Below are positions 52,741-63,870 of a stretch of 64,000 nt of DNA, piece after piece. Under the pieces are notes generated by a model, which ran no database searches, was not told where the DNA came from, and saw nothing but the letters and a program-made list of their open reading frames with translations. Within the stretch, counting starts at the first letter, position 1. Each line of letters starts with the position of its first letter. The position numbers were made by a program, and so were the translations under genes. The DNA is from Bacillus thermozeamaize (lineage in GTDB: Bacteria > Bacillota > Bacilli > ZCTH02-B2), in assembly GCA_002159075.1 (NCBI GenBank), contig LZRT01000094.1:62001-126000 (forward strand), written 5' to 3'.

Positions 52741-53705
52741 CAGGCTCCCTCCTCCTTGTTGAGATGATGAGAATCTGCTGTGGCCAAGCCGGAGGCTTTA
52801 GACGCGGCCGTTTTTTTCGCTGAAATCCGTCTTTTCTTGAAGCGTTCGGTGTACAACGGCGCGGTCAGGGCGATGATGACGATGATCGCTGTGATCAGCC
52901 GCAGATCGGAAGCTTCAAAACCAGGGATGCGCAGTGCCATGGCCACCACGAGCCGGTAGACAATCGCGCCGCCGATAACGGCTGCTGTCGTCCAAAACAG
53001 GGAACGGGTGCCGAAAAGAGATTCGCCGATGATGACCGAGGCCAGTCCGATGACGATCATCCCGATTCCCATGGCTGCGTCGCTTGAACCCTGAAACTGG
53101 GCAAAAAAGGCTCCGGACAGCGCTACCAGACCGTTGGATAAGGATAATCCCAAGATAATCGTCTGATCCGTATGCACGCCCAAACTGCGAATCATCCGCG
53201 GATTATCCCCTGTTGCGCGCAAAGCCAGACCAATTTCCGTTTTCAGGAACCAGTCGATAAAAACCTTGATGAGCAGTACCACAACTGCCATCGTGAGGAT
53301 AAAAGAAAACGGCGTGGGCAGCATGTTTTTCATCCATGTGACCAGGTTGCCTTCCTCACCCAGCAAGGGGATGTTGGGCCGCCCCATGATTCGCAGGTTG
53401 ATGGAATACAGCGCGATCATCATGATAATTCCGGATAACAGGTTGTTGATTTTTCCTTTCGTATGAATGAGTCCGGTGCACATCCCGGCCAGCATGCCTG
53501 CCCCCAGGGCTGCAAGGGATGCCAAAACAGGATTCGTGCCGTTGATGATAAGGACAGATGCGATCGCTCCACCGGTTGTAAAGCTGCTGTCTACCGTCAA
53601 GTCCGGAAAGGCCAGGATGCGAAAGGTAAGGTAAACGCCGATGGCCATGATGGCAAAGATGAGGCCGGATTCCACCGCTCCTTGCAAAGCGTAGGCCAAC
53701 TTCAT
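52740..53705 (-). CDS. ABC transporter permease (branched-chain/sugar permease superfamily)
   Basis: A 321-residue membrane protein with about eight helices; segments TFRILAFPDLTVDSSFTTGG, GINNLL-like KGKINNLLSGIIMMIALYSI and LRATGDNPRMIRSLGV identify the COG4120-type permease. These systems normally have a substrate-binding lipoprotein gene (COG2984 type) directly upstream; here a globin gene is found instead, and only a 164-base gap with a 7-bp hairpin at 53791-53809 precedes the start. The binding protein is therefore elsewhere or lost. Confidence 0.87.
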   Translation of the reverse strand: MKLAYALQGAVESGLIFAIMAIGVYLTFRILAFPDLTVDSSFTTGGAIASVLIINGTNPVLASLAALGAGMLAGMCTGLIHTKGKINNLLSGIIMMIALYSINLRIMGRPNIPLLGEEGNLVTWMKNMLPTPFSFILTMAVVVLLIKVFIDWFLKTEIGLALRATGDNPRMIRSLGVHTDQTIILGLSLSNGLVALSGAFFAQFQGSSDAAMGIGMIVIGLASVIIGESLFGTRSLFWTTAAVIGGAIVYRLVVAMALRIPGFEASDLRLITAIIVIIALTAPLYTERFKKRRISAKKTAASKASGLATADSHHLNKEEGA

Positions 53706-53869
53706 TCACTCCTCATTTCCCGCTTTGACGCTTTGCTTTGCCAAAGCGATCTGTGCTATGAAAACGCATCACTATACATGATACATGAAAGCGTTGGACA
53801 AGCCAACGCAAAAAATGACAGTTGCGATATTTACCAGTGCGACATTTGCCAAAGAGGCGGCTTTGGGCG

Positions 53870-54304
53870 TTATTGTCTGGGCTGATTGTCGTCCTCGGCA
53901 TTGATCATGTGCTCGGCAGTCAGAACCAGCCGGTGGAAGAATAGATCCCGCGCGGGACCTTCCAAGCCCACTTCATCCATCGCCTGTGCCATGCAATTCA
54001 GCCATGCTTTGGCCCGTTTCGGCGTGATGGGAAAAGGCAGGTGGCGCATCCGCAAGCGGGGCGGGCCGTATTCATCGGTGTACAGGGAAGGGCCGCCCAA
54101 AAATTGGGTGAGGAACTTGTATTGTTTTTCCATCACCGGCGTCAAATCCTCAGGAAAAATCGGACTGAGGTCCGGGTCCGCTTTGACTCGCTTGTAAAAT
54201 GCTTCAACCAATTTCCGCAGGCGCTCCGCTCCGCCGATGGCCTCGTAGGGCGTTTGTTTCGGAGATGGAGAAAACGGGATTTGTTGCGGCTGATCGGGAG
54301 TCAT
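53870..54304 (-). CDS. Truncated hemoglobin (group II type)
   Basis: A 144-residue 2-over-2 globin. YEAIGGAERLRKLVEAFYKR, the PIFPEDLTPVMEKQYKFLTQFLGGP segment, and RMRHLPFPITPKRAKAWLNCM with the proximal His match the group II truncated hemoglobins of Bacilli (YjbI-like). AGAGGTG precedes ATG 54304, and the open frame upstream is not coding. These proteins bind oxygen or nitric oxide. In many Bacilli yjbI lies near pepF/yjbH; here too pepF is the divergent neighbour. Confidence 0.92.
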   Translation of the reverse strand: MTPDQPQQIPFSPSPKQTPYEAIGGAERLRKLVEAFYKRVKADPDLSPIFPEDLTPVMEKQYKFLTQFLGGPSLYTDEYGPPRLRMRHLPFPITPKRAKAWLNCMAQAMDEVGLEGPARDLFFHRLVLTAEHMINAEDDNQPRQ

Positions 54305-54495
54305 GCCTTTGCACCTCTTTCTGAAGATGCTTTCCGTTGTTTTTGGATTTTTGTCCTGGGAGCGAATTTCAGGTATAGTGATCCACAGTTCCTGATTTTC
54401 TATTGTACACGATTCCGCCTTTTCTTCACATACAATGAAAAAAGGTTCACATCCTGCATTCGACACCTATCAAATGCACAGGAGGGAAAAACCAG

Positions 54496-56319
54496 ATGGC
54501 TGAACAGAACACGTACACATTGCCGTCGCGTGACGAGATTGACGCGCGTTATAAGTGGAAACTGGAAGACATTTATCCGTCTGATGAACAGTGGGAGCAG
54601 GATTTTGCGGAGGCCCGGGCGATGGTTGAAAAGTTTTCCCAGTACCGCGGGCAAGTGACAGCGTCGGCTGACAAGCTGCTCGAAGCGATCAGGGCGTACG
54701 AACAAATCAACCAGCGGCTGGAAAAGCTCTATGTCTACGCGCGGATGCGCAGCGACGAGGATCAGACGGTGACTAAATATCAAGCCATGTCTGACCGGGC
54801 ACAGGGTTTGAGCGTGCAAGCAAACAGCGCGATGGCGTTTTTTGTTCCGGAAATCCTGTCGTTGGATGAGCAGAGGTTGGAACAGTTTTTCCAGGAACGG
54901 CCCGACCTGCGTCTGTATGACTTTTTTTTGCAGGAAATTCTGCGGGAAAAGCCGCACCGTCGCACACCCGAAGAAGAAGAGATCATTGCCATGGCCGGCG
55001 AACTGGCCCAAGCGCCGACGAACATTTATTCCATCTTGAATAACGCAGAGATTCGGTTTCCGACTATCCGGGATGAACAGGGGCAAGAGGTTGAACTGAC
55101 AAAGGCGCGGTTTCTCACTTTCATGGAAAGTCCAGACCGGCGGGTGCGCCGCGATGCTTTCAACGCCATGTATGAGACGTATGGTTCGTTCCGGCATACG
55201 CTGGCCGCCAGTTTGAACGCCGGCGTGAAGCAGGAAATCTTTTTTGCGCGGGTGCGCCGTTTTGGTTCCGCTCTGGAAGCGGCGCTTCATCCCGATCATG
55301 TGCCGGTCGAAGTTTATCATTCCTTGATTGACACGATTCATGAACATCTGCCTCTCCTGCACAGGTATATGGAACTCCGCAAAAAACTGTTAAAGCTGGA
55401 TGAACTCCATATGTACGACCTGTATGTGCCGCTGGTTGAAAATGTGGAGATGAAAATCCCGTATGAAAAGGCGCTTGAATTGGTGAAAGAGGGACTGCAT
55501 CCGCTGGGAGAAGAATATCAGCAGTTGCTCGAGGAGGCGTTTGCAAGCGGCTGGATCGATGTGTATGAGAACCGGGGGAAACGCGGGGGCGCCTATTCAT
55601 GGGGAGCTTACGGCACGCATCCATATGTGCTGCTCAACTACCAGGAGAATCTGGACAATGTGTTCACGATTGCCCATGAGATGGGGCATGCGCTGCATTC
55701 GTATTACTCTGATCGCGAGCAGCCCTATATTTACTCCCAATACACCATCTTTGTCGCGGAAGTGGCCTCCACCCTGAATGAGGCGTTGTTGATGGATTAC
55801 CTGATGAAGCGGACGGAAGATCCAAAACAAAAAATGGTTCTCGTCAATCATTACCTGGAGCAGTTCCGCGGGACGGTTTTCCGTCAGGTGAAGTTTGCCG
55901 AGTTTGAAAAAATCATTCATGAGAAAGTGGAAGCAGGCGAGGCATTGACCGCCGATCTGCTCTGTGAGATTTATCTTGACCTGAACAAGACCTATTACGG
56001 TCCGGCGATGGTGGTGGATGAAGAGATTGCCGTCGAATGGGCGCGCATCCCGCATTTTTATTCCAACTTTTACGTCTACAAATATGCCACCGGCTTTTCT
56101 GCCGCACAAGCCCTTGCCAACAAAATTCTCACAGAAGGGGCGCCTGCTGTGGCCCGTTACCTGGAGTTTCTCAAGGGAGGGGGTTCCGATACGCCGATCA
56201 ACCTGTTGAAAAGGGCGGGAGTGGATATGACCAAGCCGGAACCGGTGAGGGAAGCGATGCGGACATTTGGCCGCCTGCTGGATCAGTTGGAGGAGCTGGC
56301 AGAAAAACAAACTTCCTGA
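54496..56319 (+). CDS. pepF: Oligoendopeptidase F
   Basis: A 607-residue M3B metallopeptidase that cuts short peptides (7-17 residues) in the cytoplasm. The zinc motif HEMGH is at 394-398 (TIAHEMGHALHSYYSD), with the downstream Glu in FVAEVASTLNEALL; the N-terminal start SRDEIDARYKWKLEDIYPSD is typical. AGGAGGG precedes the ATG. In B. subtilis PepF can degrade peptide signals, which is of note with an agr-like system nearby, but this link is only inference. Confidence 0.96.
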   Translation: MAEQNTYTLPSRDEIDARYKWKLEDIYPSDEQWEQDFAEARAMVEKFSQYRGQVTASADKLLEAIRAYEQINQRLEKLYVYARMRSDEDQTVTKYQAMSDRAQGLSVQANSAMAFFVPEILSLDEQRLEQFFQERPDLRLYDFFLQEILREKPHRRTPEEEEIIAMAGELAQAPTNIYSILNNAEIRFPTIRDEQGQEVELTKARFLTFMESPDRRVRRDAFNAMYETYGSFRHTLAASLNAGVKQEIFFARVRRFGSALEAALHPDHVPVEVYHSLIDTIHEHLPLLHRYMELRKKLLKLDELHMYDLYVPLVENVEMKIPYEKALELVKEGLHPLGEEYQQLLEEAFASGWIDVYENRGKRGGAYSWGAYGTHPYVLLNYQENLDNVFTIAHEMGHALHSYYSDREQPYIYSQYTIFVAEVASTLNEALLMDYLMKRTEDPKQKMVLVNHYLEQFRGTVFRQVKFAEFEKIIHEKVEAGEALTADLLCEIYLDLNKTYYGPAMVVDEEIAVEWARIPHFYSNFYVYKYATGFSAAQALANKILTEGAPAVARYLEFLKGGGSDTPINLLKRAGVDMTKPEPVREAMRTFGRLLDQLEELAEKQTS

Positions 56320-56383
56320 CCGCATCTTGCGTTTATGAAAGAAGAAAATTATATACAATTTTATACAATAGCTGCTATAAAAC

Positions 56384-56412
56384 TGGACAATTTCATATTC
56401 CTCTGTTATAAT
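56384..56412 (+). promoter_or_regulatory. Promoter of the YabE-like gene
   Basis: TGGACA (56384-56389), 17-base spacer, TATAAT (56407-56412), 35 bases before the start codon. Confidence 0.7.
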
Positions 56413-56446
56413 CTGAAGGTCACCAACCCGCAAGCGGAGGTGTTGC

Positions 56447-57499
56447 ATGAGGAAACGAGCAACTTGGATTGGTGCCGCCATGGCTGTTCTGGTGGTGGCC
56501 GGGCTCTTTGCCGGGACGCTGACCTTTCTCGGGACACAGAAGGAGGTCAGGCTCCTCTTCAGTGACCGGGAACAGCCACTTACGGTGAGGTCTCATGGTG
56601 AGACGCTGCGTTCGCTGCTGAAGAAAGCCGGGTATGACCCGGAGCGGGTAGCGGAGCAGTACCGGAGCAACCTTCCGTGGGAGGCGGTCATCAATCGGGA
56701 TACGCAGGTGCAATTCCAGCGTATCTATCAAGTGACGTTGACCGAAGCAGGGCAGCAGCGGGAGTATCGAACCACTCAGCGGGACGTCCACGCTTTTTTG
56801 AATGAACTGGGGGTTTCGCTAAGTCCGCTGGATCAAATCAATGTGGACCTGAATGCTCCGATTGCGGACGAAATGCACATCATCATCGACCGAGTAGAAA
56901 AGAAACAGGAGAAGCGGCAAGAAGTTATCCCCTACCAGACGACCTATGAGAAGGACAACCGCCTCGCAAAGGGAAAGGAACAGGTGTCGCAGCAAGGGAG
57001 AAACGGCTACCGGACGATTCGCTTGATCCATACTTATAAAAACGGCAAAAAGATCCGTACAGAGCGGCAGGTTGTGGAAGAGGTCAAACCGCAACATAAG
57101 GTGGTTCGTATCGGCACCAGGGAAATGCCTCGGCCGGAGCGCTACCGGCTCGTGGCTTCCCGTGGCGGTTCGGGGGAGCGGACGGCTTCCCGTGCTGACA
57201 AACGCACCCAGACCATTGCCGGGATGCCTTATAAAAAGTCAATTCGGGTGGTGGCAACGGCTTATACCCATACCGGCAGTCGAACGGCCACGGGCGTGTA
57301 TCCGAAACGGGGAACCGTGGCGGTCGATCCCAGAGTCATCCCTTACGGGACACGGCTCTACATTCCCGGATATGGTGTGGGTGTGGCGCAGGATACGGGA
57401 GGCGCCATTGTAGGCAACCGCATCGATCTGTTTTATGAAACATCACGCGAGGCCTACGCGTGGGGGATGCGGACGGTAACCGTCTATATCCTCAAGTGA
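56447..57499 (+). CDS. YabE-like cell-wall protein (DUF348, G5 and 3D domains)
   Basis: A 350-residue exported protein: N-terminal membrane anchor/signal, two DUF348 repeats (~35-150), a G5 domain (~155-230; VIPYQTTYEKDNRLAKGKEQ) and a C-terminal 3D domain (~255-350) with VATAYTHTG, GTVAVDPRVIPYGTRLYIPG and QDTGGAIVGNRIDLFY. The three Asp of the 3D fold are present. Such proteins are Rpf/lytic-transglycosylase-like (YabE, YuiC) and remodel peptidoglycan. GCGGAGGTG precedes the ATG. Confidence 0.92.
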   Translation: MRKRATWIGAAMAVLVVAGLFAGTLTFLGTQKEVRLLFSDREQPLTVRSHGETLRSLLKKAGYDPERVAEQYRSNLPWEAVINRDTQVQFQRIYQVTLTEAGQQREYRTTQRDVHAFLNELGVSLSPLDQINVDLNAPIADEMHIIIDRVEKKQEKRQEVIPYQTTYEKDNRLAKGKEQVSQQGRNGYRTIRLIHTYKNGKKIRTERQVVEEVKPQHKVVRIGTREMPRPERYRLVASRGGSGERTASRADKRTQTIAGMPYKKSIRVVATAYTHTGSRTATGVYPKRGTVAVDPRVIPYGTRLYIPGYGVGVAQDTGGAIVGNRIDLFYETSREAYAWGMRTVTVYILK

Positions 57500-57533
57500 C
57501 AAAACATGGCGTGAACTTGGCATGACAGGAAAA

Positions 57534-57584
57534 GAGGGTGTCCCAGAAGCAGATCAAAACGACTGAGGGACACCCTCTTTTTTG
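57534..57584 (+). terminator. Terminator of the YabE-like gene
   Basis: An 11-bp perfect stem GAGGGTGTCCC (57534-57544) with GGGACACCCTC (57567-57577), then seven T. Confidence 0.93.
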
Positions 57585-57694
57585 CTCCCTTGACACAGGC
57601 AAAGACGATGGCTATCCTCGGGATAGGCGCCAAGGGGCTGGAAGAGGCGCATGTTTCGTGGTGACCAAAGGAGGTCGGGAACGGATAAAGCGAA

Positions 57695-58819
57695 ATGATC
57701 AGCATCCAGTTACAGCCAGAATACGTTGAGCAATTGCAAGCGGAACTGCTGGCCTGGTTTCGCCGAAGGCACCGCAATCTGCCCTGGCGGAGGGAAAGGG
57801 ATCCGTACCGCATTTGGGTATCTGAGGTCATGTTGCAGCAAACGCGTGTCGATACCGTGATCCCCTATTACGAACGGTTTATCCGCCTTTTTCCGACCTT
57901 GGAGGATCTGGCGAGGGCGGATGAGGCCGAGGTGCTGAAGGCATGGGAAGGACTGGGGTATTATTCCCGGGCGCGCAATCTCTTGCAAGGGGTGCGAGAG
58001 GTTTGCGAGCGCTATGGAGGCCAGGTGCCTGATACAATAGAGGAAATGTTGTCAATTAAAGGCATTGGTCCCTATACGGCAGGGGCCATTTTGAGCATTG
58101 CTTACGGGAAACCGGTCCCGGCGGTAGACGGAAATGTGATGCGGGTGATCTCGCGTCTTTTTTCAATTCAGGAGGATATTGCCAAAGCTTCTACCAGAAA
58201 GCGGATCGAGGAACTGGTTCAGCGGCTTATTCCGCCTGACGCCAGTTCACACTTTAATCAGGGACTAATGGAACTGGGGGCGCTTGTATGCCTGCCGCGC
58301 TCTCCGGCCTGCGAAGATTGTCCGCTTCAGGCATTATGCCAGGCGTATCGGGATGGAAACCAGGAAACATTACCGGTCAAGGCGCAAAAAAAACCACCCC
58401 GGCCCGTGGGATTGGCAGCCGCTGTCCTATGGTGGGACGGCAAGGTCTTGATCCGGAGGCGGCCGCACGAAGGCTTGCTGGCCGGTCTCTGGGAGTTTCC
58501 CAATGTGGTCTGGGAGGCTTCGTTTGACAGGTGGCGGAACATGTCGCGGGATGAAAAGGTTTTCTGGCTCATCGGCCGCCTGGAAGCCATTTATCCGTTT
58601 CGATTTGAAAAGCCGCGCTATTTGATGCCCGTCCGGCATGTTTTCAGCCACATCAAATGGGATGGAGCTGTTTTTGAACTGGCTGTCACCCCGTTGGCAG
58701 AATGGCAGTGTCAAGACGAACGGTGGGTGAGTGTGGAAGAATTGTCGCGGCATGCTTTTCCTGTTCCATACGGGAAAGTGGTTCGAACTATCCAGCGTAC
58801 TCAGCCACGGAAATCATAA
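57695..58819 (+). CDS. mutY: A/G-specific adenine glycosylase
   Basis: MutY removes adenine paired with 8-oxoguanine. The 374-residue protein has the helix-hairpin-helix region SIKGIGPYTAGAILSIAYG, catalytic Glu in SEVMLQQTRVDTV and Asp in VDGNVMRV, the 4Fe-4S loop with cysteines in CLPRSPACEDCPLQALC, and a C-terminal MutT-like domain (~230-365) that reads the 8-oxoG. Ribosome binding is weak: the clear AAAGGAGGT is 19 bases away from ATG 57695. Confidence 0.95.
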   Translation: MISIQLQPEYVEQLQAELLAWFRRRHRNLPWRRERDPYRIWVSEVMLQQTRVDTVIPYYERFIRLFPTLEDLARADEAEVLKAWEGLGYYSRARNLLQGVREVCERYGGQVPDTIEEMLSIKGIGPYTAGAILSIAYGKPVPAVDGNVMRVISRLFSIQEDIAKASTRKRIEELVQRLIPPDASSHFNQGLMELGALVCLPRSPACEDCPLQALCQAYRDGNQETLPVKAQKKPPRPVGLAAAVLWWDGKVLIRRRPHEGLLAGLWEFPNVVWEASFDRWRNMSRDEKVFWLIGRLEAIYPFRFEKPRYLMPVRHVFSHIKWDGAVFELAVTPLAEWQCQDERWVSVEELSRHAFPVPYGKVVRTIQRTQPRKS

Positions 58820-58844
58820 AATATAGCGGGAAAGGGGCGGATGA

Positions 58845-60662
<1,818 letters not shown>

Positions 60663-60709
60663 CGCGTTTCCTCCTCCGGTTGTCCAGGCCTTTCGGGCAG
60701 CGCAAACGG

Positions 60710-62026
60710 TTACGGGTTATGACGGGCAAGTTCCGCAAAGGCCTCATCCACCGCTTGCAGTGTATCGTCGATGTCCTGGTCGGTATGGGCCAATGTGAGA
60801 AACCAGGCTTCAAACTTGGAAGGCGGCAAATAAACGCCCCGTTCGAGCATCAGATGGAAAAAGCGGGCATACTGTTCGCCGTCGGTTCGCTGCGCGTCGT
60901 CGTAATTTCGCACCGGATGACTGCCGAAGAACAGGGTCAGCGCGCCGACCACCCGGTTGACCGTGACGGCGATGCCGTGCCGTTGGGCCGCTTCCAGGAT
61001 TCCCTTTTCCAATCGCCGGCCGAGCCGATCCATGGTTTGATAGACGGTCGGATCTTGCAGCAACTCCAGGCAAGCCATGCCGGCTGCCAGCGAAGCGGGA
61101 TTGCCGGCCATCGTCCCGGCCTGGTAGGCGGGGCCAAGCGGTGCCACCTGTTCCATGATCGACTGCCTGCCGCCATAGGCGCCAATCGGCAGGCCGCCGC
61201 CGATGATTTTTCCCATTGCGGTCATGTCCGGTTCTACGCCCAACAGATTCTGGGCGCCACCGTAGTGAAAGCGGAAGGCCGTGATCACTTCATCGTAGAT
61301 GACCAGCGCGCCGGCCTGGTGAGCCAGCCGGTTTACGCCTTCCAAAAAACCTTCCGCCGGCGGGACGATGCCAAAATTGCCGACGATGGGTTCGACCAGT
61401 ACCGCCGCCACATCCTCTCCCCAGGTGTCGAGCGCTTCCGCCAAGGCGTCCAGATTGTTGTAGGGAACGGTGATCACTGTTTCGACAATCCCTTGCGGAA
61501 TTCCGGCGCTGTCAGGCATGCCGAGGGAGGATGGTCCGGATCCGGCGGCCACGAGGACCAGATCGGAATGGCCGTGATAGCATCCGGCGAACTTGACAAT
61601 TTTTGTTCTTCCCGTGTAGGCGCGGGCCACCCGGATGGTGGTCATCACCGCCTCGGTTCCCGAGTTGACGAAGCGGATCCTTTCCAGTGAGGGAATGGCC
61701 TCCTGCAGCATCTTGGCAAATTGGATCTCAAGCGGTGTCGGTGTGCCATAGAGGACGCCATTTTCCGCCGCCTTCAGGATGGCCTGTGTGATGTGCGGAT
61801 GCGCGTGCCCGGCGATAATTGGTCCGAAGGCCGCCAGGTAATCGATGTACCGGTTGCCGTCCACATCCCAGAAATAGGCTCCCTTGGCTCTTTCCATCAC
61901 GACAGGGGTGCCGCCGCCTACGGCCTTAAAGGAACGGGAAGGGCTGTTGACGCCGCCCACGATATAGCGCTCCGCCTCCCGGAAAAGCTTTTCGGAATTG
62001 GGTCTTGGAAAATAAGCTGGCTTCAT
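60710..62026 (-). CDS. hemL: Glutamate-1-semialdehyde 2,1-aminomutase
   Basis: Converts glutamate-1-semialdehyde to 5-aminolevulinate for heme and other tetrapyrroles. The 438-residue PLP enzyme has the family start [28 protein letters not shown], the [18 protein letters not shown] motif, VYDEV-like [12 protein letters not shown], and the PLP lysine in [17 protein letters not shown]. Position beside perR fits the gsaB paralogue of Bacillus. Divergent from nth. Confidence 0.96.
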   Translation of the reverse strand: MKPAYFPRPNSEKLFREAERYIVGGVNSPSRSFKAVGGGTPVVMERAKGAYFWDVDGNRYIDYLAAFGPIIAGHAHPHITQAILKAAENGVLYGTPTPLEIQFAKMLQEAIPSLERIRFVNSGTEAVMTTIRVARAYTGRTKIVKFAGCYHGHSDLVLVAAGSGPSSLGMPDSAGIPQGIVETVITVPYNNLDALAEALDTWGEDVAAVLVEPIVGNFGIVPPAEGFLEGVNRLAHQAGALVIYDEVITAFRFHYGGAQNLLGVEPDMTAMGKIIGGGLPIGAYGGRQSIMEQVAPLGPAYQAGTMAGNPASLAAGMACLELLQDPTVYQTMDRLGRRLEKGILEAAQRHGIAVTVNRVVGALTLFFGSHPVRNYDDAQRTDGEQYARFFHLMLERGVYLPPSKFEAWFLTLAHTDQDIDDTLQAVDEAFAELARHNP

Positions 62027-62072
62027 GTTTTCTCATCTCCGTATGCATGGTGCTGTAGGATGAATGAACTAG

Positions 62073-62102
62073 ATTTACATCTGCGTCTTCCAATTTTGTC
62101 AA
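62073..62102 (-). promoter_or_regulatory. Possible promoter of hemL
   Basis: On the minus strand TTGACA (62102-62097), 18-base spacer, GTAAAT (62078-62073), about 47 bases before the start. Confidence 0.5.
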
Positions 62103-62183
62103 AAAGGCGGTGCTGTGGCAAGATAAGACTGGGATTGTCCCGAAACGGAAAACGGGCAGCGTGAAAAGGAGCAATAAAAACAG

Positions 62184-62819
62184 ATGGATCGGTCCGTTCG
62201 CACGAAAAAAATATTAAACATCCTGGAACAGACGTATCCGGATGCCCACTGTGAGTTGAATTACAGAAACCCATTTGAATTGCTTATCGCGACCATCTTG
62301 TCGGCGCAATCCACCGATCAGCGGGTCAACGAGGTGACGGCCGAACTGTTTCAGAAATACCCGACTCCGGAAAGTTTCCTCACCCTGTCGCAAGAAGAAC
62401 TGGCGGCGGAAATTCGCGGGATCGGACTGTATCGGAACAAGAGCAAAAATATCCTGAAAACCTGCCGCATTCTCGTGGAAGAATATAACGGACAGGTTCC
62501 TTCCGACAGGGAAGCGCTCGAATCGCTGCCGGGTGTGGGAAGAAAAACGGCCAATGTGGTATTGAGCAACGCATTTGGCGTTCCCGCGATTGCCGTCGAT
62601 ACCCATGTGTTTCGGGTGGCCAATCGGCTGGGCCTGGCTGACAGCGATGATGTCCGGGAAACGGAAGAGCAACTGATGCGCCGCATTCCCAAAACGAAGT
62701 GGTCGCAGGCGCATCATTGGCTGATTTGGCACGGGCGGCGGATCTGCCACGCCCGAAACCCTCAATGTCACCGTTGTCCGTTGCTTGAGGTTTGCCGCTA
62801 TGGACAACAGCGGAAATAA
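62184..62819 (+). CDS. nth: Endonuclease III
   Basis: A 211-residue bifunctional DNA glycosylase/AP lyase for oxidised pyrimidines. The helix-hairpin-helix LPGVGRKTANVVLSNAFG includes the catalytic Lys, followed by the catalytic Asp in AVDTHVFRV; the C-terminal 4Fe-4S cluster has cysteines in CHARNPQCHRCPLLEVC. Length is standard. It lies between hemL and perR; elsewhere in Bacillus nth usually sits in another operon. Confidence 0.96.
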   Translation: MDRSVRTKKILNILEQTYPDAHCELNYRNPFELLIATILSAQSTDQRVNEVTAELFQKYPTPESFLTLSQEELAAEIRGIGLYRNKSKNILKTCRILVEEYNGQVPSDREALESLPGVGRKTANVVLSNAFGVPAIAVDTHVFRVANRLGLADSDDVRETEEQLMRRIPKTKWSQAHHWLIWHGRRICHARNPQCHRCPLLEVCRYGQQRK

Positions 62820-62869
62820 AAGGTGGCTCCCGCTTTATTGACAAGGTTTCGACAGATCACATAAACTAT

Positions 62870-62884
62870 TTATAATGATTCTAA
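62870..62884 (+). promoter_or_regulatory. Per box upstream of perR
   Basis: TTATAATGATTCTAA agrees with the Per-box consensus TTATAATnATTATAA at every defined position but one. It lies 32 bases before the perR start and includes a TATAAT that may be the -10 box, so PerR should repress its own gene. Confidence 0.85.
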
Positions 62885-62916
62885 AATCGTTTGGGGAATA
62901 AACGGAGGGTTGCAGC

Positions 62917-63402
62917 GTGTTGCCCGAGCAAAGTGGCTGTCACGGAGGAACGATGAACCGTGTACAGCAGCGGATCAATACAGCGTTTGACAAGTTAAAA
63001 GCGACTGGCGTTCGGATCACTCCGCAACGCCAGGCGATTCTGGAATTCTTGATCCGGTCGATGAAGCATCCGACGGCGGACGAAATCTACAAGGCGCTGT
63101 CAGACCGGTTTCCAAATATGAGCGTCGCTACGGTATACAACAATTTGCGTGTGTTTAAAGATATCGGGATCGTCTCCGAGCTGACCTTCGGCGATGCCTC
63201 CAGCCGGTATGACGCAAATATTGAACACCCGCACTATCATGTGATTTGCAAGTCGTGCGGAAAAATTGTCGATTTTGAATATCCCTCGCTGGCGGAGCTG
63301 GAGCAGGTGGCCTCCCGCCACACCGGGTTTACGATCGACCATCACCGCTTGGAAATGTACGGGACATGCCAAGACTGTGAGCGCAAGAAAGCGGCGGAAT
63401 AA
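62917..63402 (+). CDS. perR: Peroxide-responsive Fur-family repressor
   Basis: A 161-residue Fur-family protein. [21 protein letters not shown] and [17 protein letters not shown] form the DNA-binding domain; [20 protein letters not shown] and VDFEYP carry the His/Asp ligands that sense peroxide in PerR, with the structural-zinc CxxC pairs (CKSC, CQDC). Two starts have good sites: GTG 62917 (ACGGAGGG) and ATG 62953 (CGGAGGAACG), giving 161 or 149 residues. ygzB follows as in B. subtilis. Confidence 0.95.
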   Translation: MLPEQSGCHGGTMNRVQQRINTAFDKLKATGVRITPQRQAILEFLIRSMKHPTADEIYKALSDRFPNMSVATVYNNLRVFKDIGIVSELTFGDASSRYDANIEHPHYHVICKSCGKIVDFEYPSLAELEQVASRHTGFTIDHHRLEMYGTCQDCERKKAAE

Positions 63403-63462
63403 AAAGGCGAAATGAAAAGTCGTATGAATGACTAAATGACCAGTTACGAGCGTATCAATGCG

Positions 63463-63516
63463 CGCGACGTCGCGGCGTATAAAACGTATAAAATGACGTG
63501 CAAAAGACGCGCAAAA
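63463..63516. repeat. Palindrome and short tandem repeats between perR and ygzB
   Basis: CGCGACGTCGCG (63463-63474) is a perfect 12-bp palindrome; GACGTGCAAAA and GACGCGCAAAA follow in tandem at 63495-63516, preceded by two copies of CGTATAAAA. No poly-T tract is present. Confidence 0.6.
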
Positions 63517-63522
63517 TCCTGC

Positions 63523-63870
63523 TCAGGAAGATGGCGGCGTATGCTCCGGCTGTTTCGGGGCATTTTGTTGTTCCGGAGCGTATTTCGGATCAAAGGTGAG
63601 TGTTACGCCACAGAAGAGACACTCATCGGTTTTGCCGATCACTTTGGTGATCCGATTGCAACGCGGGCAAACCACTTTCGGTGCGCCATTGGAGAGCGTG
63701 CCGGCGAAAATATAGATGATGGTGCTGAACGCCAGCATGAGAATTCCCAAGGTCAGGAACACGAAAAGACCAGGCCGCCACAACAGGCCGATATACATCA
63801 AGATAACTCCGATGAAGATCAGGAGCATCGCGATCGTACGAAACTTGTTCAGCTTTCCTGTAAACAGCAT
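63523..63870 (-). CDS. ygzB: YgzB-like membrane protein with zinc ribbon
   Basis: A 115-residue protein: two membrane helices (FRTIAMLLIFIGVILMYIGL and FVFLTLGILMLAFSTIIYIF) followed by a cytosolic zinc ribbon with CPRC and CLFCG, and a Pro/Gln-rich tail. This is the UPF0295/YgzB pattern, and the gene faces perR exactly as in Bacillus. ATG 63870 follows GGAGGTA. Function unknown. The last 130 bases of the window show no further gene. Confidence 0.9.
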   Translation of the reverse strand: MLFTGKLNKFRTIAMLLIFIGVILMYIGLLWRPGLFVFLTLGILMLAFSTIIYIFAGTLSNGAPKVVCPRCNRITKVIGKTDECLFCGVTLTFDPKYAPEQQNAPKQPEHTPPSS

